Assembly (NCBI GenBank): GCA_002355455.1 | Contig: AP017375.1 | Location: forward strand, 434,001-498,000 | Source: Stanieria sp. NIES-3757 | GTDB taxonomy: Bacteria; Cyanobacteriota; Cyanobacteriia; Cyanobacteriales; Xenococcaceae | Direction of reading: 5' to 3' | DNA length: 64,000 nucleotides | In this document: positions 14,747 through 22,867 of the stretch, piece after piece | How the letters are laid out: the number at the start of each line of letters is the position of its first letter | Numbering within the stretch: the first letter of the stretch is position 1 | The notes under the pieces: model-generated | Told to the model about the DNA's origin: nothing | The model's database searches: none | The model's input: only the letters and a program-made list of their open reading frames with translations | Program-made: the position numbers and the translations under genes

Positions 14747-15433
14747 TTAGTCTATTGATTGGGGTTCGAGTCTCTCATCAAAAACAAAAAAGAGAAGACT
14801 TGCCAGATATAAATAATGAATAGTTCGATTTTTATCTATTTGGAGGTTCTCATGAGCCATAGGATTTCGGATACCTGTCATAGTACCCGAAAATATTTGC
14901 ATATATCCTTTCTGAATGTTTTTTCCTGTTTCTGTAGAAAGATTTGCTAGAGGAATTAGAGGATTATTAGCAGAAAAAGCAGTATTCATAAGACTAGCTC
15001 CATCAAGCTCTTTATCTGTATGTTGCTGAGAGTGAGCTTTGACATTGTTATTTAATTCCTTTAGAACCGTCTGCACAGCATCTGCGTAGTGTCCTGCATC
15101 GTATCTAGATTTTGCAATTGCTCGAACTCTCGGATGAAGATGTGACCAAAAAGATTCTAGATTTGTATTAGTCTGTTCTTCTAGCAATCTTCGACGGGTT
15201 TCTGGAATAATATAGCCCCGAAATAATTCCAAAACATTAATAATGTTCTCTTCATCAGGTTCAGATTCGTCTATGTCCGAAACAAGATCTAAAAAGCCAA
15301 GAGCCTTAAGATGAGAACGCAAAGCACTAATCTTTCCAAGTATCATCCGCACGAAATCGGAATAGTACTCTGAATCTAAATCGAGAACAAAGTTATTAAT
15401 CTCCTCAAGAATTTTCTCAATTGATTCAGACAT
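14747..15433 (-). CDS. TIGR02391 (Ymh-like) family protein
   Basis: The C-terminal ~130 residues fit the TIGR02391 / Hypoth_Ymh domain: HPRVRAIAKSRYDAGHYADAVQTVLKELNN, then GASLMNTAFS, GYMQIFSGTMTGIRNPMAHE and YLYLASLLFFVFDERL. The RNPMAHE motif and helical build recall abortive-infection and HEPN-like proteins (the RN...H spacing resembles the HEPN Rx4-6H motif). The N-terminal ~95 residues are an acidic helical region with no known domain. Members of this family are often found near restriction or defence genes, but none is next to it here. The role is unknown; a nucleic-acid or stress function is inference. Confidence 0.8.
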   Translation of the reverse strand: MSESIEKILEEINNFVLDLDSEYYSDFVRMILGKISALRSHLKALGFLDLVSDIDESEPDEENIINVLELFRGYIIPETRRRLLEEQTNTNLESFWSHLHPRVRAIAKSRYDAGHYADAVQTVLKELNNNVKAHSQQHTDKELDGASLMNTAFSANNPLIPLANLSTETGKNIQKGYMQIFSGTMTGIRNPMAHENLQIDKNRTIHYLYLASLLFFVFDERLEPQSID

Positions 15434-15674
15434 TATATTTATATCGATTTTTCTAAATATTATTCAATAATTCGAACTGCACTATTCTAACCTCCACAGT
15501 CCTAACTGCAAACTGTTCCCTCAAAGGAGCGATCGCGAAGCGTTCTCTTCGAGATTACTCTACTCAAACTACAATAACTAAACTTTAAACTACCCCTCAA
15601 CACCGAAGCAGGAACCATCTGATTCAGTTCAATTGTATCTTCGTTGGGTGACAAACAAACCAGTTTAAGAAGCC

Positions 15675-16136
15675 ATGAATAATAAAAAAATAAGCCAACG
15701 GGCTTATGTTGTCTTTCACAATGACTCGCTTAAAATCCCACCCATGACTCTTCGTGCTGGCAATGCTGTAGATAGCTACAAGCTACCACCACCCTATGAT
15801 GAGCAGCTAGACAAACCTACAGATGATTATTTACAGCAGTTTGCCTATTTTGCTCTTCCCTATCTTAATGCTTTATCCTGGCGTTACTATTTACCCTTTC
15901 TGATTGACTATTCTCTTCGTCATGCTACGGCTGAAGTTCCCACTCAATCTTGTCTTACCATCGAGGGAACATTGTCATCATTACGTCCTCCCGATCTAGA
16001 ACCGCCTAGATTATCCGTGCTTACAACAGAACAAAAATCAGTCATTGTTGATTTTCTTGAGCTTTTAGCTCTTGACGATCGCTCTAATTATCGAGACTAC
16101 GCTATGCAAGTTCTAGAAGAATATTGGTTAAGCTGA
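15675..16136 (+). CDS. DUF6714-like protein (153 aa)
   Basis: The product has a central region (LQQFAYFALPYLNALSWRYYLPFLIDYSLR) resembling the DUF6714 family, with short Pro-rich turns before and after and a C-terminal helical segment (TEQKSVIVDFLELLA ... YAMQVLEEYW). No catalytic residues are known. It ends 24 bases before the DOPA-dioxygenase-like gene and is probably cotranscribed with it. The family assignment is by pattern only. Confidence 0.7.
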   Translation: MNNKKISQRAYVVFHNDSLKIPPMTLRAGNAVDSYKLPPPYDEQLDKPTDDYLQQFAYFALPYLNALSWRYYLPFLIDYSLRHATAEVPTQSCLTIEGTLSSLRPPDLEPPRLSVLTTEQKSVIVDFLELLALDDRSNYRDYAMQVLEEYWLS

Positions 16137-16160
16137 ACCTTAAAGAGAGATTTAAATCCT

Positions 16161-16505
16161 ATGGAATTTCAGGATATTAGTTTAATTCAGGGTTATCACG
16201 CCCACGTTTACTTTGACGAAGCAACAGTCGAACAAGCCCAAGCTTTGTGTGAAGAAGCTGGTAGACTATTTCAAGTAACTGTCGGTCGGATGCACCATAG
16301 AGCGATCGGTCCTCATCCATGTTGGAGTTGTCAGCTTGCCTTCAGTCGCAATGAATATGTAGATTTATTATCCTGGCTGGCTTTAAATAGAAATGGTTTG
16401 ACGATTCTGATTCATCCCCTGACAGGAAATGATTTGAAAGACCATACCAACTATGCCTCGTGGATGGGCGAACCACAGACTTTAAAACTTGAGGTGCTTA
16501 AGTAA
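16161..16505 (+). CDS. DOPA 4,5-dioxygenase family protein
   Basis: The 114-residue product has the single-domain ferredoxin-like fold pattern of the DOPA 4,5-dioxygenase/YjdF-like family: GYHAHVYFD at the start, MHHRAIGPHPCWSCQLAF in the middle and LTILIHPLTGNDLKDH near the end. The His residues (H12, H14, H51, H52, H56, H94) are placed as expected for metal binding. In plants and fungi the family cleaves DOPA; the substrate in cyanobacteria is unknown. It follows the DUF6714-like gene closely. Confidence 0.88.
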   Translation: MEFQDISLIQGYHAHVYFDEATVEQAQALCEEAGRLFQVTVGRMHHRAIGPHPCWSCQLAFSRNEYVDLLSWLALNRNGLTILIHPLTGNDLKDHTNYASWMGEPQTLKLEVLK

Positions 16506-16547
16506 AAATTAAGCAGTCTGTAATCGAAACAGCGAGCGATCGCGCTT

Positions 16548-17213
16548 TTACCAAGGCAAAATTTCACCATTAGAATGCCAGAAAGTTCCCGTATTTTCTA
16601 AATTCAATTCGTCAATACGGGCTAGTAGTCCTTTAACTGCTTGTTCTGGTGTAATGCCAGAGTTAGTAAAACCAGTCATCCGAGTCTTTACCAACCCTGG
16701 ATGAAGAATGCCTACGGCAATTCCTCGTGATTTTAAATCCACAGACAGCGATTTTCCAGCCATTGACAAAGCAACTTTAGACATTCGATAACCATAAGAA
16801 CCGCCAGAAGTATTATCGTCAATTGAACCCATACGGCTGGTCATCAAAATGACTTTTGAACCTGATTTTAAATTATTTAGTAAAGCCTGAGTTAACCGCA
16901 ACGGACCAATCGCATTCACCTCAAATTGCTTGCGGATACTATCGAAATCTAGATGGTCGAGACTAACACGTTCTAAAATACCAGCGTTATTAATCAAAAC
17001 ATCAATCGATTGGCGATCGAGTCTTGTGACTAAGTTGGCAACCGACTCATCAGAGGTAATATCTACATCTGTTTCTACGGATATATCTAAATTCTTTAAT
17101 TCCTCTGAAGCCGAGCGACAGACTGCAATGACATGATCGCCTCTGTCTTTAAGTTGACGACAATATTCTAAACCAATGCCTCGATTTGCTCCTGTTACTA
17201 AATAAGTACCCAT
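16548..17213 (-). CDS. SDR-family oxidoreductase
   Basis: Short-chain dehydrogenase/reductase of 221 residues with a classical Rossmann start YLVTGANRGIGLEY (TGxxxGIG), NNAG (~76-79), the catalytic Ser in ILMTSRMGSI, and YxxxK in YGYRMSKVALS (Tyr ~143, Lys ~147). The pattern is closest to small carbonyl-reductase/CsgA-like SDRs. The probable cofactor is NAD(P)H. The substrate cannot be read from the sequence. It lies convergent to the DOPA-dioxygenase-like gene. Confidence 0.92.
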   Translation of the reverse strand: MGTYLVTGANRGIGLEYCRQLKDRGDHVIAVCRSASEELKNLDISVETDVDITSDESVANLVTRLDRQSIDVLINNAGILERVSLDHLDFDSIRKQFEVNAIGPLRLTQALLNNLKSGSKVILMTSRMGSIDDNTSGGSYGYRMSKVALSMAGKSLSVDLKSRGIAVGILHPGLVKTRMTGFTNSGITPEQAVKGLLARIDELNLENTGTFWHSNGEILPW

Positions 17214-17298
17214 GTTGTTTTTCGTGACGTTGTTGATAGTAGTTCTTAGTTCAATATCATTTTGCCAGTAACTAGCAGAATTAATTCAAATAGCAAAA

Positions 17299-17324
17299 AA
17301 CCTCGGCACTGCTACCAAGGTTCA
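17299..17324 (-). terminator. Intrinsic terminator downstream of pgr5
   Basis: On the minus strand AACCTTGG pairs with CCGAGGTT (one A-C mismatch) around an 8-base loop and is followed by a T-run (TTTTT...). It would end transcripts coming from pgr5 and the structured region before the SDR gene. Confidence 0.65.
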
Positions 17325-17329
17325 TCAGG

Positions 17330-17455
17330 AGAAATCCAATGTTGACGAGCGACCCCGCGTCGGCGTAAGACGCAAACGGGGCGTATAAACTCCGCGGGAA
17401 ACCCACGGAGACAGCCCCTTGGGAATGCGCGAGTAGTGACAAGAGATAAAAAAAA
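17330..17455 (-). ncRNA. GC-rich structured 3' region after pgr5 (candidate sRNA or repeat)
   Basis: This ~110-base block is far richer in GC than its surroundings. On the minus strand GGGGC/GCCCC encloses CTCCG/CGGAG, which encloses GG/CC with a short loop. A second perfect hairpin GCGTC/GACGC follows. It lies between the pgr5 stop and the terminator at 17299-17324, so it would be the 3' UTR of the pgr5 mRNA. Either a 3'-derived small RNA or a copy of an interspersed palindromic repeat would fit. No family is recognised. Confidence 0.4.
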
Positions 17456-17468
17456 AATATTTAATATT

Positions 17469-17666
17469 TTAAGCAAGTAAACCTAACTTTTTGCCATTGT
17501 CGCGAGCAGTTCTAATTAAGTTTTGTCTAGTTTTTCTTTCAATACCGAGGCGATTACAAACAGCCGTAATGACTTGAGAGTGTTTTGCTATCGCTTTACC
17601 GCGCAGCCGATCAAACTTAGTTTTACCCAAACGATTACGAACCAAAATTACCATTGGTGCAAACAT
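17469..17666 (-). CDS. pgr5: PGR5 homologue (proton gradient regulation 5)
   Basis: The 65-residue product matches the cyanobacterial PGR5 (Ssr2016) pattern: MFAPMVILVRNRLGKTKFDRLRGKAIAKHS..., ending with RTARDNGKKLGLLA. PGR5 is a peripheral thylakoid protein needed for antimycin-sensitive cyclic electron flow from ferredoxin around photosystem I. It has no transit peptide, as expected in cyanobacteria. It lies 68 bases downstream of psb34 in the same direction, so the two photosystem-related genes may share a transcript. A GC-rich structured 3' region and a terminator follow. Confidence 0.88.
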   Translation of the reverse strand: MFAPMVILVRNRLGKTKFDRLRGKAIAKHSQVITAVCNRLGIERKTRQNLIRTARDNGKKLGLLA

Positions 17667-17734
17667 GGTTATCTTCTAGACCTCACTTAAAAGTTAATTA
17701 AAAATTGTTGTAAAAATTGGTTTATTTCAAACGA

Positions 17735-17905
17735 TTAGCTGATTGCAATGGAAATGAAAACTAATGCTGTAACGAGGAATGTAGCAATAGCACCTTGCTG
17801 AAAATAGAGTTTTTGTTCCCATACAGTTGGGTATTCTTGATAGGTCATCTTAGGTTCAACAGCGTAGTTGTTAAGAGTTCCGTTGTCTAATTGAGTGGTG
17901 TACAT
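17735..17905 (-). CDS. psb34: Psb34-like photosystem II assembly protein
   Basis: A 56-residue protein read from ATG 17905 to TAA 17737-17735. The N-terminal part has the LNNYAVEPKM motif shared with Psb34 and high-light-inducible proteins, then a Tyr-rich linker and one membrane helix (GAIATFLVTALVFISIAIS). Psb34 binds PSII assembly intermediates (the CP47 side) in thylakoids. The product is short enough to be missed by common length limits. The upstream region is AT-rich with no clear promoter, and pgr5 follows. The family assignment rests on the N-terminal motif and topology. Confidence 0.75.
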   Translation of the reverse strand: MYTTQLDNGTLNNYAVEPKMTYQEYPTVWEQKLYFQQGAIATFLVTALVFISIAIS

Positions 17906-18058
17906 ATTGTTATTTCCTTATATTTTTTTATGTAAATAAATGTAACAATATTATTGAGTTTTGTAAAGAATATCTTGACAAAAAAAATAAATGTGATTGA
18001 TTAAGATAGCTTATGAAGTCAAGCGATCGCTTAAACTTGAGCAACTTCATTAAAACTA

Positions 18059-18259
18059 TTGAAAGAAACGAAACAGCGGTTAATTAAATCAATCAAACGG
18101 TACTTTGAAGAGGAAATAGGCGAAGAGATCAACGATTTAAAAGCTTCACTATTTCTCGACTTTTGCTTGCAAGAAATCTGTCCTAGTGTTTACAATCAGG
18201 CAATTATTGATCGCTGTATTCAACTAAAGCAACTTTTTTTTAATGCAAGCAGTCTTTGA
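18059..18259 (+). CDS. DUF2164 family protein
   Basis: The 66-residue product is helical and fits DUF2164: LIKSIKRYFEEEIGEEINDLKASLFLDFCLQEICPSVYNQAIID. The only reasonable start is the TTG at 18059; an in-frame stop lies at 18038-18040 and no ATG occurs between. The last 20 bases overlap the end of the convergent aminotransferase gene. The function is unknown. Confidence 0.75.
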   Translation: MKETKQRLIKSIKRYFEEEIGEEINDLKASLFLDFCLQEICPSVYNQAIIDRCIQLKQLFFNASSL

Positions 18260-19388
18260 GGCAATAAGCTACTTGTTGCTGTTCCTCCGTTTCAATTCCT
18301 GGAAATAAAGGTAAAGATAACACTTCTTGGGCAATTTGTTCGCATACGGGCAGTTGCCCTTTTTGATAGCCTAAAGGTTGATAAACAGGTTGGAGATGAA
18401 GAGGCAATGGGTAATAAACCATTGAGATTACTCCCATTTGTCCTAATTGAGAACGAACGAGGTCTCGGGTTAATTCAGATTGGTTGAATAAATCAGGAAT
18501 GCGAACAGTATATTGATTCCAGACACTTTTTCCTCCTGGTAAAGTTTCAGGTAGTTTTAAAGCAGGAAGGGGTTGTAATATTTGTTGATAATATTGGGCT
18601 GCTTCAGTGCGTTGTGTATTCCACTGATCCAAATAACGCAGTTTGATTTGTAAAATAGTAGCCTGAAGGGCGTCAAGACGGCTATTTAATCCTGTAATTA
18701 GATGAGAATAGCTTACCCGATTATCTACGCTTCGGTCTAAACCATGTTCTCTGAGCAATTTTACTTGAGCAGCAATATTTTCATCATTAGTAGTTAAAGC
18801 ACCAGCATCCCCACAAGCACCTAAATTTTTGGTAGGGAAGAAACTAAAACAACCAACATGACCGATACTACCTACTTTCTGATTATGCCATTCTGCTCCG
18901 ATCGCTTGAGCGCAATCTTCAATCACATAAAAATTATAGCGGTCGGCAATTGTCATTAACCGTGTCATATCGATAGGTTGCCCAAATAAATGCACGGGAA
19001 TAATAGCTTTAGTTCGTTCTGTAATCGCTGCTTCGACTAGATTTAGGTCTAAATTAAAAGTATGAGGCTCAATATCAACAAAAACAGGTTTTGCCCCGAC
19101 TCTAGTAATGACTTCTGCTGTGGCGATAAAAGTAAAGGAGGTGGTAATTACCTCATCACCTTGAGCAATATTTAAGGCTCTTAATGCCATATAAAGAGCA
19201 TCTGTACCAGAATTACAGCCCACACATTCACTAACACCGATATAATTAGCAAACTGCTGTTCAAAATCTGTAACTGCTGTACCGCCGATATAACGACCAG
19301 ATTTTAACACTGCCAAAACAGCCGTAGCTAGTTCTTGTTCGATGAGTTGGTGTTGTCTGGTTAGATCTATAGGGGGAATTTGCTTCAC
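18240..19388 (-). CDS. DegT/DnrJ/EryC1/StrS-family aminotransferase
   Basis: PLP-dependent sugar aminotransferase of 382 residues, forming amino sugars for surface polysaccharides. Marks: GRYIGGTAVTDFEQQFANYIG, GCNSGTDALYMALRAL (PLP phosphate site), DEVITTSFTFIATAEVI, FVDIEP, IPVHLFGQP, VIEDCAQAIGAE (Asp and Gln at the cofactor), FSFFPTKNLGACGDAGAL with the Schiff-base Lys, and LREHGLD. Full length. No sugar-nucleotide pathway genes are adjacent, so the exact sugar is unknown. Confidence 0.93.
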   Translation of the reverse strand: MKQIPPIDLTRQHQLIEQELATAVLAVLKSGRYIGGTAVTDFEQQFANYIGVSECVGCNSGTDALYMALRALNIAQGDEVITTSFTFIATAEVITRVGAKPVFVDIEPHTFNLDLNLVEAAITERTKAIIPVHLFGQPIDMTRLMTIADRYNFYVIEDCAQAIGAEWHNQKVGSIGHVGCFSFFPTKNLGACGDAGALTTNDENIAAQVKLLREHGLDRSVDNRVSYSHLITGLNSRLDALQATILQIKLRYLDQWNTQRTEAAQYYQQILQPLPALKLPETLPGGKSVWNQYTVRIPDLFNQSELTRDLVRSQLGQMGVISMVYYPLPLHLQPVYQPLGYQKGQLPVCEQIAQEVLSLPLFPGIETEEQQQVAYCLKDCLH

Positions 19389-19452
19389 TGGTTTTACTCA
19401 ACCTAAAAATTTATACTTATGAAACCAAATTTTGAGACTAACTTAAAGTATC

Positions 19453-20226
19453 GTGGATAATTTCATTGCACTCGATGTTACGGATTTAATTTTGGCACTA
19501 GGAATTATTGGCATTGCGATCGCGCTTTCCCTGTGGCAAAAATTAGGTTTAGAAGGACAGTTATTTTATAGTGCAGGAAGGTCATTATTACAGTTAATGG
19601 TAGTCGGGTATATTTTAGAGTTTATTTTTGCTCTCAATACTTCCTGGTCAGTTATGTTAATTGTAGGAGTGATGATCTCCATTGCTACGGTTGTTACTCG
19701 TAACCGCATCGGTAAAAAGATTCAAGGTTTGTTTCCCATGATTTGGCTTTCTTTGGTTGCTAGCAGTAGTTTAACCATAGGCTATATTATCCTGCTAATT
19801 ATTCAACCGCCCACTTGGTACGAACCACAATATTTAATTCCTTTGGTGGGTATGTTATTAGGTAATGCGATGAATGGTGCTTCCTTGGCAGGAGAGCGTT
19901 TAGTTAGTGCTATTAAACACAATCGTTTGGAAATTGAAACTCATTTGTCTTTGGGTGCTACTCCCAAACAAGCTATTACTACTTATCAAAAAGATGCTAT
20001 TCGGGCTGGTTTAATTCCGACAATTAATCAAATGATGGTAGTAGGAATAGTAAGTTTACCAGGAATGTTTACAGGTCAAGTTTTAGCTGGTGGTAATCCT
20101 TTGGATGCAGCTTCTTATCAAATTTTAATTCTCTTTGCGATCGCTCTTACTAATTTGACTGCAACTTTATTAATTACTGAGAGTGTTTATCGTCGATTTT
20201 TTAATCAAAATGCTCAATTAATATAA
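19453..20226 (+). CDS. FetB/UPF0014-type ABC transporter permease
   Basis: Integral membrane protein of 257 residues starting at a GTG, with about seven predicted helices. It fits the UPF0014/FetB family: YILEFIFALNTSWSVMLIVGVMISIATV, PLVGMLLGNAMNGASLAGERL, LSLGATPKQAI, AGLIPTINQMMVVGIVSLPGMFTGQVLAGGNPLDAASYQI. E. coli FetB with ATPase FetA takes part in iron homeostasis. No ATPase gene is adjacent here, so the partner must be elsewhere and the substrate is uncertain. Confidence 0.9.
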   Translation: MDNFIALDVTDLILALGIIGIAIALSLWQKLGLEGQLFYSAGRSLLQLMVVGYILEFIFALNTSWSVMLIVGVMISIATVVTRNRIGKKIQGLFPMIWLSLVASSSLTIGYIILLIIQPPTWYEPQYLIPLVGMLLGNAMNGASLAGERLVSAIKHNRLEIETHLSLGATPKQAITTYQKDAIRAGLIPTINQMMVVGIVSLPGMFTGQVLAGGNPLDAASYQILILFAIALTNLTATLLITESVYRRFFNQNAQLI

Positions 20227-20345
20227 AAATTTGCTTAGATTTCATTAACAATGGCTCAAACAACATGATGGTTTAAATATTTTTACATAATTAATTGCAC
20301 TTAAAGTCATATAATTATAAAGCTATTGATAATGCTAATGATTTT
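20227..20345. other. Spacer before pseudogene
   Basis: AT-rich sequence between the permease gene and the decayed methyltransferase-like gene; nothing recognised. The spacer on the other side (20596-20735) precedes the mutarotase gene and is also without clear signals. Confidence 0.3.
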
Positions 20346-20595
20346 ATGATTGCTAAATTAAAACCAGATTAGGCAGGAGAGGATGTTCTTTCTGGCTTGG
20401 TTAATTTGCTGATTCAAACTAAACCAATTTATCGACTCATGAAACAGCAAGCTAGACAAGTATTAATTAAAACAGCGAAAAAATTATCAGCAATTGGAAC
20501 AGTCTCAAGCCCAAGAAATTTTAGCTGAAATTACTAATCCCAATCTTACCTACCCAGAGGCGGGGTTATCGGAAGTACAAACTATTGAAATATAA
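20346..20595 (+). pseudogene. Decayed N-terminal fragment, probably of a SAM methyltransferase
   Basis: Starting at ATG 20346, the frame reads MIAKLKPD, stop, then AGEDVLSGLVNLLIQTKPIYRLMKQQARQVLIKTAKK. After a frameshift near 20490 it continues in another frame as EQSQAQEILAEITNPNLTYPE, ending at TAA 20593-20595. The segment around QARQVLIKTAE and NPNLTYPE resembles the N-terminal region of cyanobacterial class I SAM methyltransferases whose catalytic domain is missing here. One stop, one frameshift and a truncation make it a pseudogene. Confidence 0.6.
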
Positions 20596-20735
20596 ATAAA
20601 TTTAATCTATGCCAAGAAGACAAGTAATACTAATTTACTTAGACGTAAATATAAGGTTGCTTATCCGCCAAACTACTTTGATTTGGTAGATAACAGACTA
20701 CAATTACCAAACAAGAAAATATTTTCACTTGCTCG

Positions 20736-22781
20736 ATGTTAAGAAAATTCCTCGCAATTTTTACCGTGGTAGGAATGAGTTTACTTATAGTCAGCGTAGA
20801 TTCATACAAAGGATTTAACCCCACTCGCTCTTACGCCACGGAAAATAACTACTCCTCAAAAGAAAACATCAATGTAACGAAGACTGAATTCGGTCGAACT
20901 CAAGACGGTCAAAAGGTTTATCTCTACACCTTAACCAATACCAATGGTTTAGTAGCAAAGATAACCAACTACGGCGCGATTCTGACTGAATTAAACTTGC
21001 CTGACAATAAGAGTAAGCTAGATGATGTAGTACTGGGATTTGACACTCTAAAAGATTATTTTGCAGCTAACCGCTATCTATATTTTGGTGCAGTTGTCGG
21101 TCGCGTCGCTAACAGGATTAAAGATGCTAAGTTCACTCTCGACGGTCAAGAGTATAATCTAGCTGCTAATGCCGCTCCCCATCACATACACGGTGGTAAC
21201 AAGGGTTTTGACAAAGTGGTTTGGAAAGCTGAAGCGAGCCACAGTAGCCAAGGACAGGCACTAAAACTGACTTATTTGAGTCCAGACGGAGAAGAAGGCT
21301 ATCCAGGTAATTTGAAAGTGACCGTCATTTACACGCTGACTAACGATAATGAATTGAAGCTCGAAATGACCGCTACGACTGACAAGCCTACTCCTGTTAA
21401 TCTGGTAAATCATTCATATTGGAACTTGGCTGGTCATGCCTCTGGGAACATTCTAGGACAGTATTTAACGATCAATGCCGATAGATATACGCCTACTAAC
21501 GAACAGCGAATACCTACAGGAGAGATCGAATCAGTTAAAGATACACCATACGACTTTATCCAGCCTCGGTTAATCGCTGAGGGAATAGAGCGGCTTAGAA
21601 ACACTCTAAAACAAAATTATCTAGGAGGCTACGATCTTAATTATGTCTTGAATGGTGAATCGGACAAGATCAAACTGGCAGCTACTGTATATGAACCGCA
21701 GTCTGGTAGGGTAATGGAGCTTTACACTAATCAGCCAGGAATGCAGTTTTTCTCTGGCAATTTCGATGAGTTTGAAACCTTAGGTAAAGGAGGTGTTGCT
21801 TATAAAAGACATCAGGGTTTGTGCCTGGAAACACAACATTTTCCCGACTCAGTCAATCAGCCTAATTTTCCTTCGGTTATTTTGCGCCCTGGTCAAACTT
21901 ATCGACACATAATGGTACACAAGTTTTATACCAAACAAAATAATTTAGGAGAAATTCTTGCTCCCAATGCCGAAGTTGAAAAGGTAGCAGAAGGTTTTGA
22001 GTTTACCGAAGAACCTGTTTGGCATCCCGACGACTTTCTGCTGTTTAGTGATATTTCAGCTAATACGATTTATAAATGGCAACCAGGGCAAGAAACCGAG
22101 ATTTTTCGTCAGCCTTCTGGCAATGCTAACGGTAACACCTTAGACCACTCAGGACGTTTAGTGACTGCCGAACATGGTAATCGTCGTATATCTCTTACAG
22201 AGAAAGATGGGGAAATTGTAACTCTAGCTAGTCGCTACCAAGGAAAGCGGTTGAATAGTCCCAACGATCTAGTGGTTAAATCGGATGGTAGTATCTATTT
22301 TACCGATCCTCCCTATGGAATTAAATCCGAACAAGAAGAACTAGGGTTTTATGGTGTTTATCGTTTAGCACCAGACAGGACAATAACTTTGCTAGTTGAT
22401 GATTTTGTCCGTCCTAATGGGATTGTCTTTTCTCCAGACGAAACAAAACTATATATCAATGATTCAGAAAAGGGTCATATTCGCGTATTTGATGTTAAGC
22501 CAGACGGAAGGTTAGAAAACGGAAAACTTTTTGCCGAACTGAAACCTCCTAGTGAGGAAGGAGCAGCAGATCGGATGAAAGTAGACATTAAAGGAAATGT
22601 TGATAGCACTGGACCAGGAGGAGTTTGGATTTTCTCACCAAACGGCGAGCTACTGGGAATTATAAAAACACCAGAAGCTCCTGCTAATTTAGCCTGGGGC
22701 GATCGCGACCATAAAACTCTTTATATTACAGCTAACACAAGCCTTTATCGTATTCGTTTGAATATTGAAGGCATACCGTAA
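20736..22781 (+). CDS. Exported aldose 1-epimerase (mutarotase) fused to SMP-30/gluconolactonase
   Basis: The 681-residue two-domain protein starts with a signal-like peptide (KFLAIFTVVGMSLLIVSVDS). Residues ~47-397 are galactose mutarotase: AAPHHIHGGNKGFDK (H152), VNHSYWNLAGH (H226), GGYDLNYVL (D300) and CLETQHFPDS (catalytic Glu365), all key residues present. Residues ~408-681 are an SMP-30/gluconolactonase six-blade propeller: EFTEEPVWHP (metal Glu), SPNDLVV (metal Asn), DDFVRPNGIVFSPDE, YINDSEKG. The mutarotase would interconvert sugar anomers and the lactonase hydrolyse aldonolactones, both in the periplasm. A second exported sugar enzyme (PQQ dehydrogenase type) lies at 24320. The fusion is unusual, since the parts are normally separate enzymes. 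Confidence 0.9.
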   Translation: MLRKFLAIFTVVGMSLLIVSVDSYKGFNPTRSYATENNYSSKENINVTKTEFGRTQDGQKVYLYTLTNTNGLVAKITNYGAILTELNLPDNKSKLDDVVLGFDTLKDYFAANRYLYFGAVVGRVANRIKDAKFTLDGQEYNLAANAAPHHIHGGNKGFDKVVWKAEASHSSQGQALKLTYLSPDGEEGYPGNLKVTVIYTLTNDNELKLEMTATTDKPTPVNLVNHSYWNLAGHASGNILGQYLTINADRYTPTNEQRIPTGEIESVKDTPYDFIQPRLIAEGIERLRNTLKQNYLGGYDLNYVLNGESDKIKLAATVYEPQSGRVMELYTNQPGMQFFSGNFDEFETLGKGGVAYKRHQGLCLETQHFPDSVNQPNFPSVILRPGQTYRHIMVHKFYTKQNNLGEILAPNAEVEKVAEGFEFTEEPVWHPDDFLLFSDISANTIYKWQPGQETEIFRQPSGNANGNTLDHSGRLVTAEHGNRRISLTEKDGEIVTLASRYQGKRLNSPNDLVVKSDGSIYFTDPPYGIKSEQEELGFYGVYRLAPDRTITLLVDDFVRPNGIVFSPDETKLYINDSEKGHIRVFDVKPDGRLENGKLFAELKPPSEEGAADRMKVDIKGNVDSTGPGGVWIFSPNGELLGIIKTPEAPANLAWGDRDHKTLYITANTSLYRIRLNIEGIP

Positions 22782-22867
22782 CAAGTCAAATCCCACACAA
22801 CGTAAATAAATGCTCAATAGAATTGAACTAAGATTAAAACAAAAACAGTGCAGTTGGTATCCCTACT

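Noticed and set aside
14757-14775. TTCGAGTC resembling a tRNA T-loop
   Set aside because: It lies in the coding sequence of the TIGR02391 protein and no cloverleaf can be formed around it.
17047-17053. CTGATGA (minus strand) in the SDR gene as hammerhead core
   Set aside because: No CGAAA block or stem III follows; coincidence in coding sequence.
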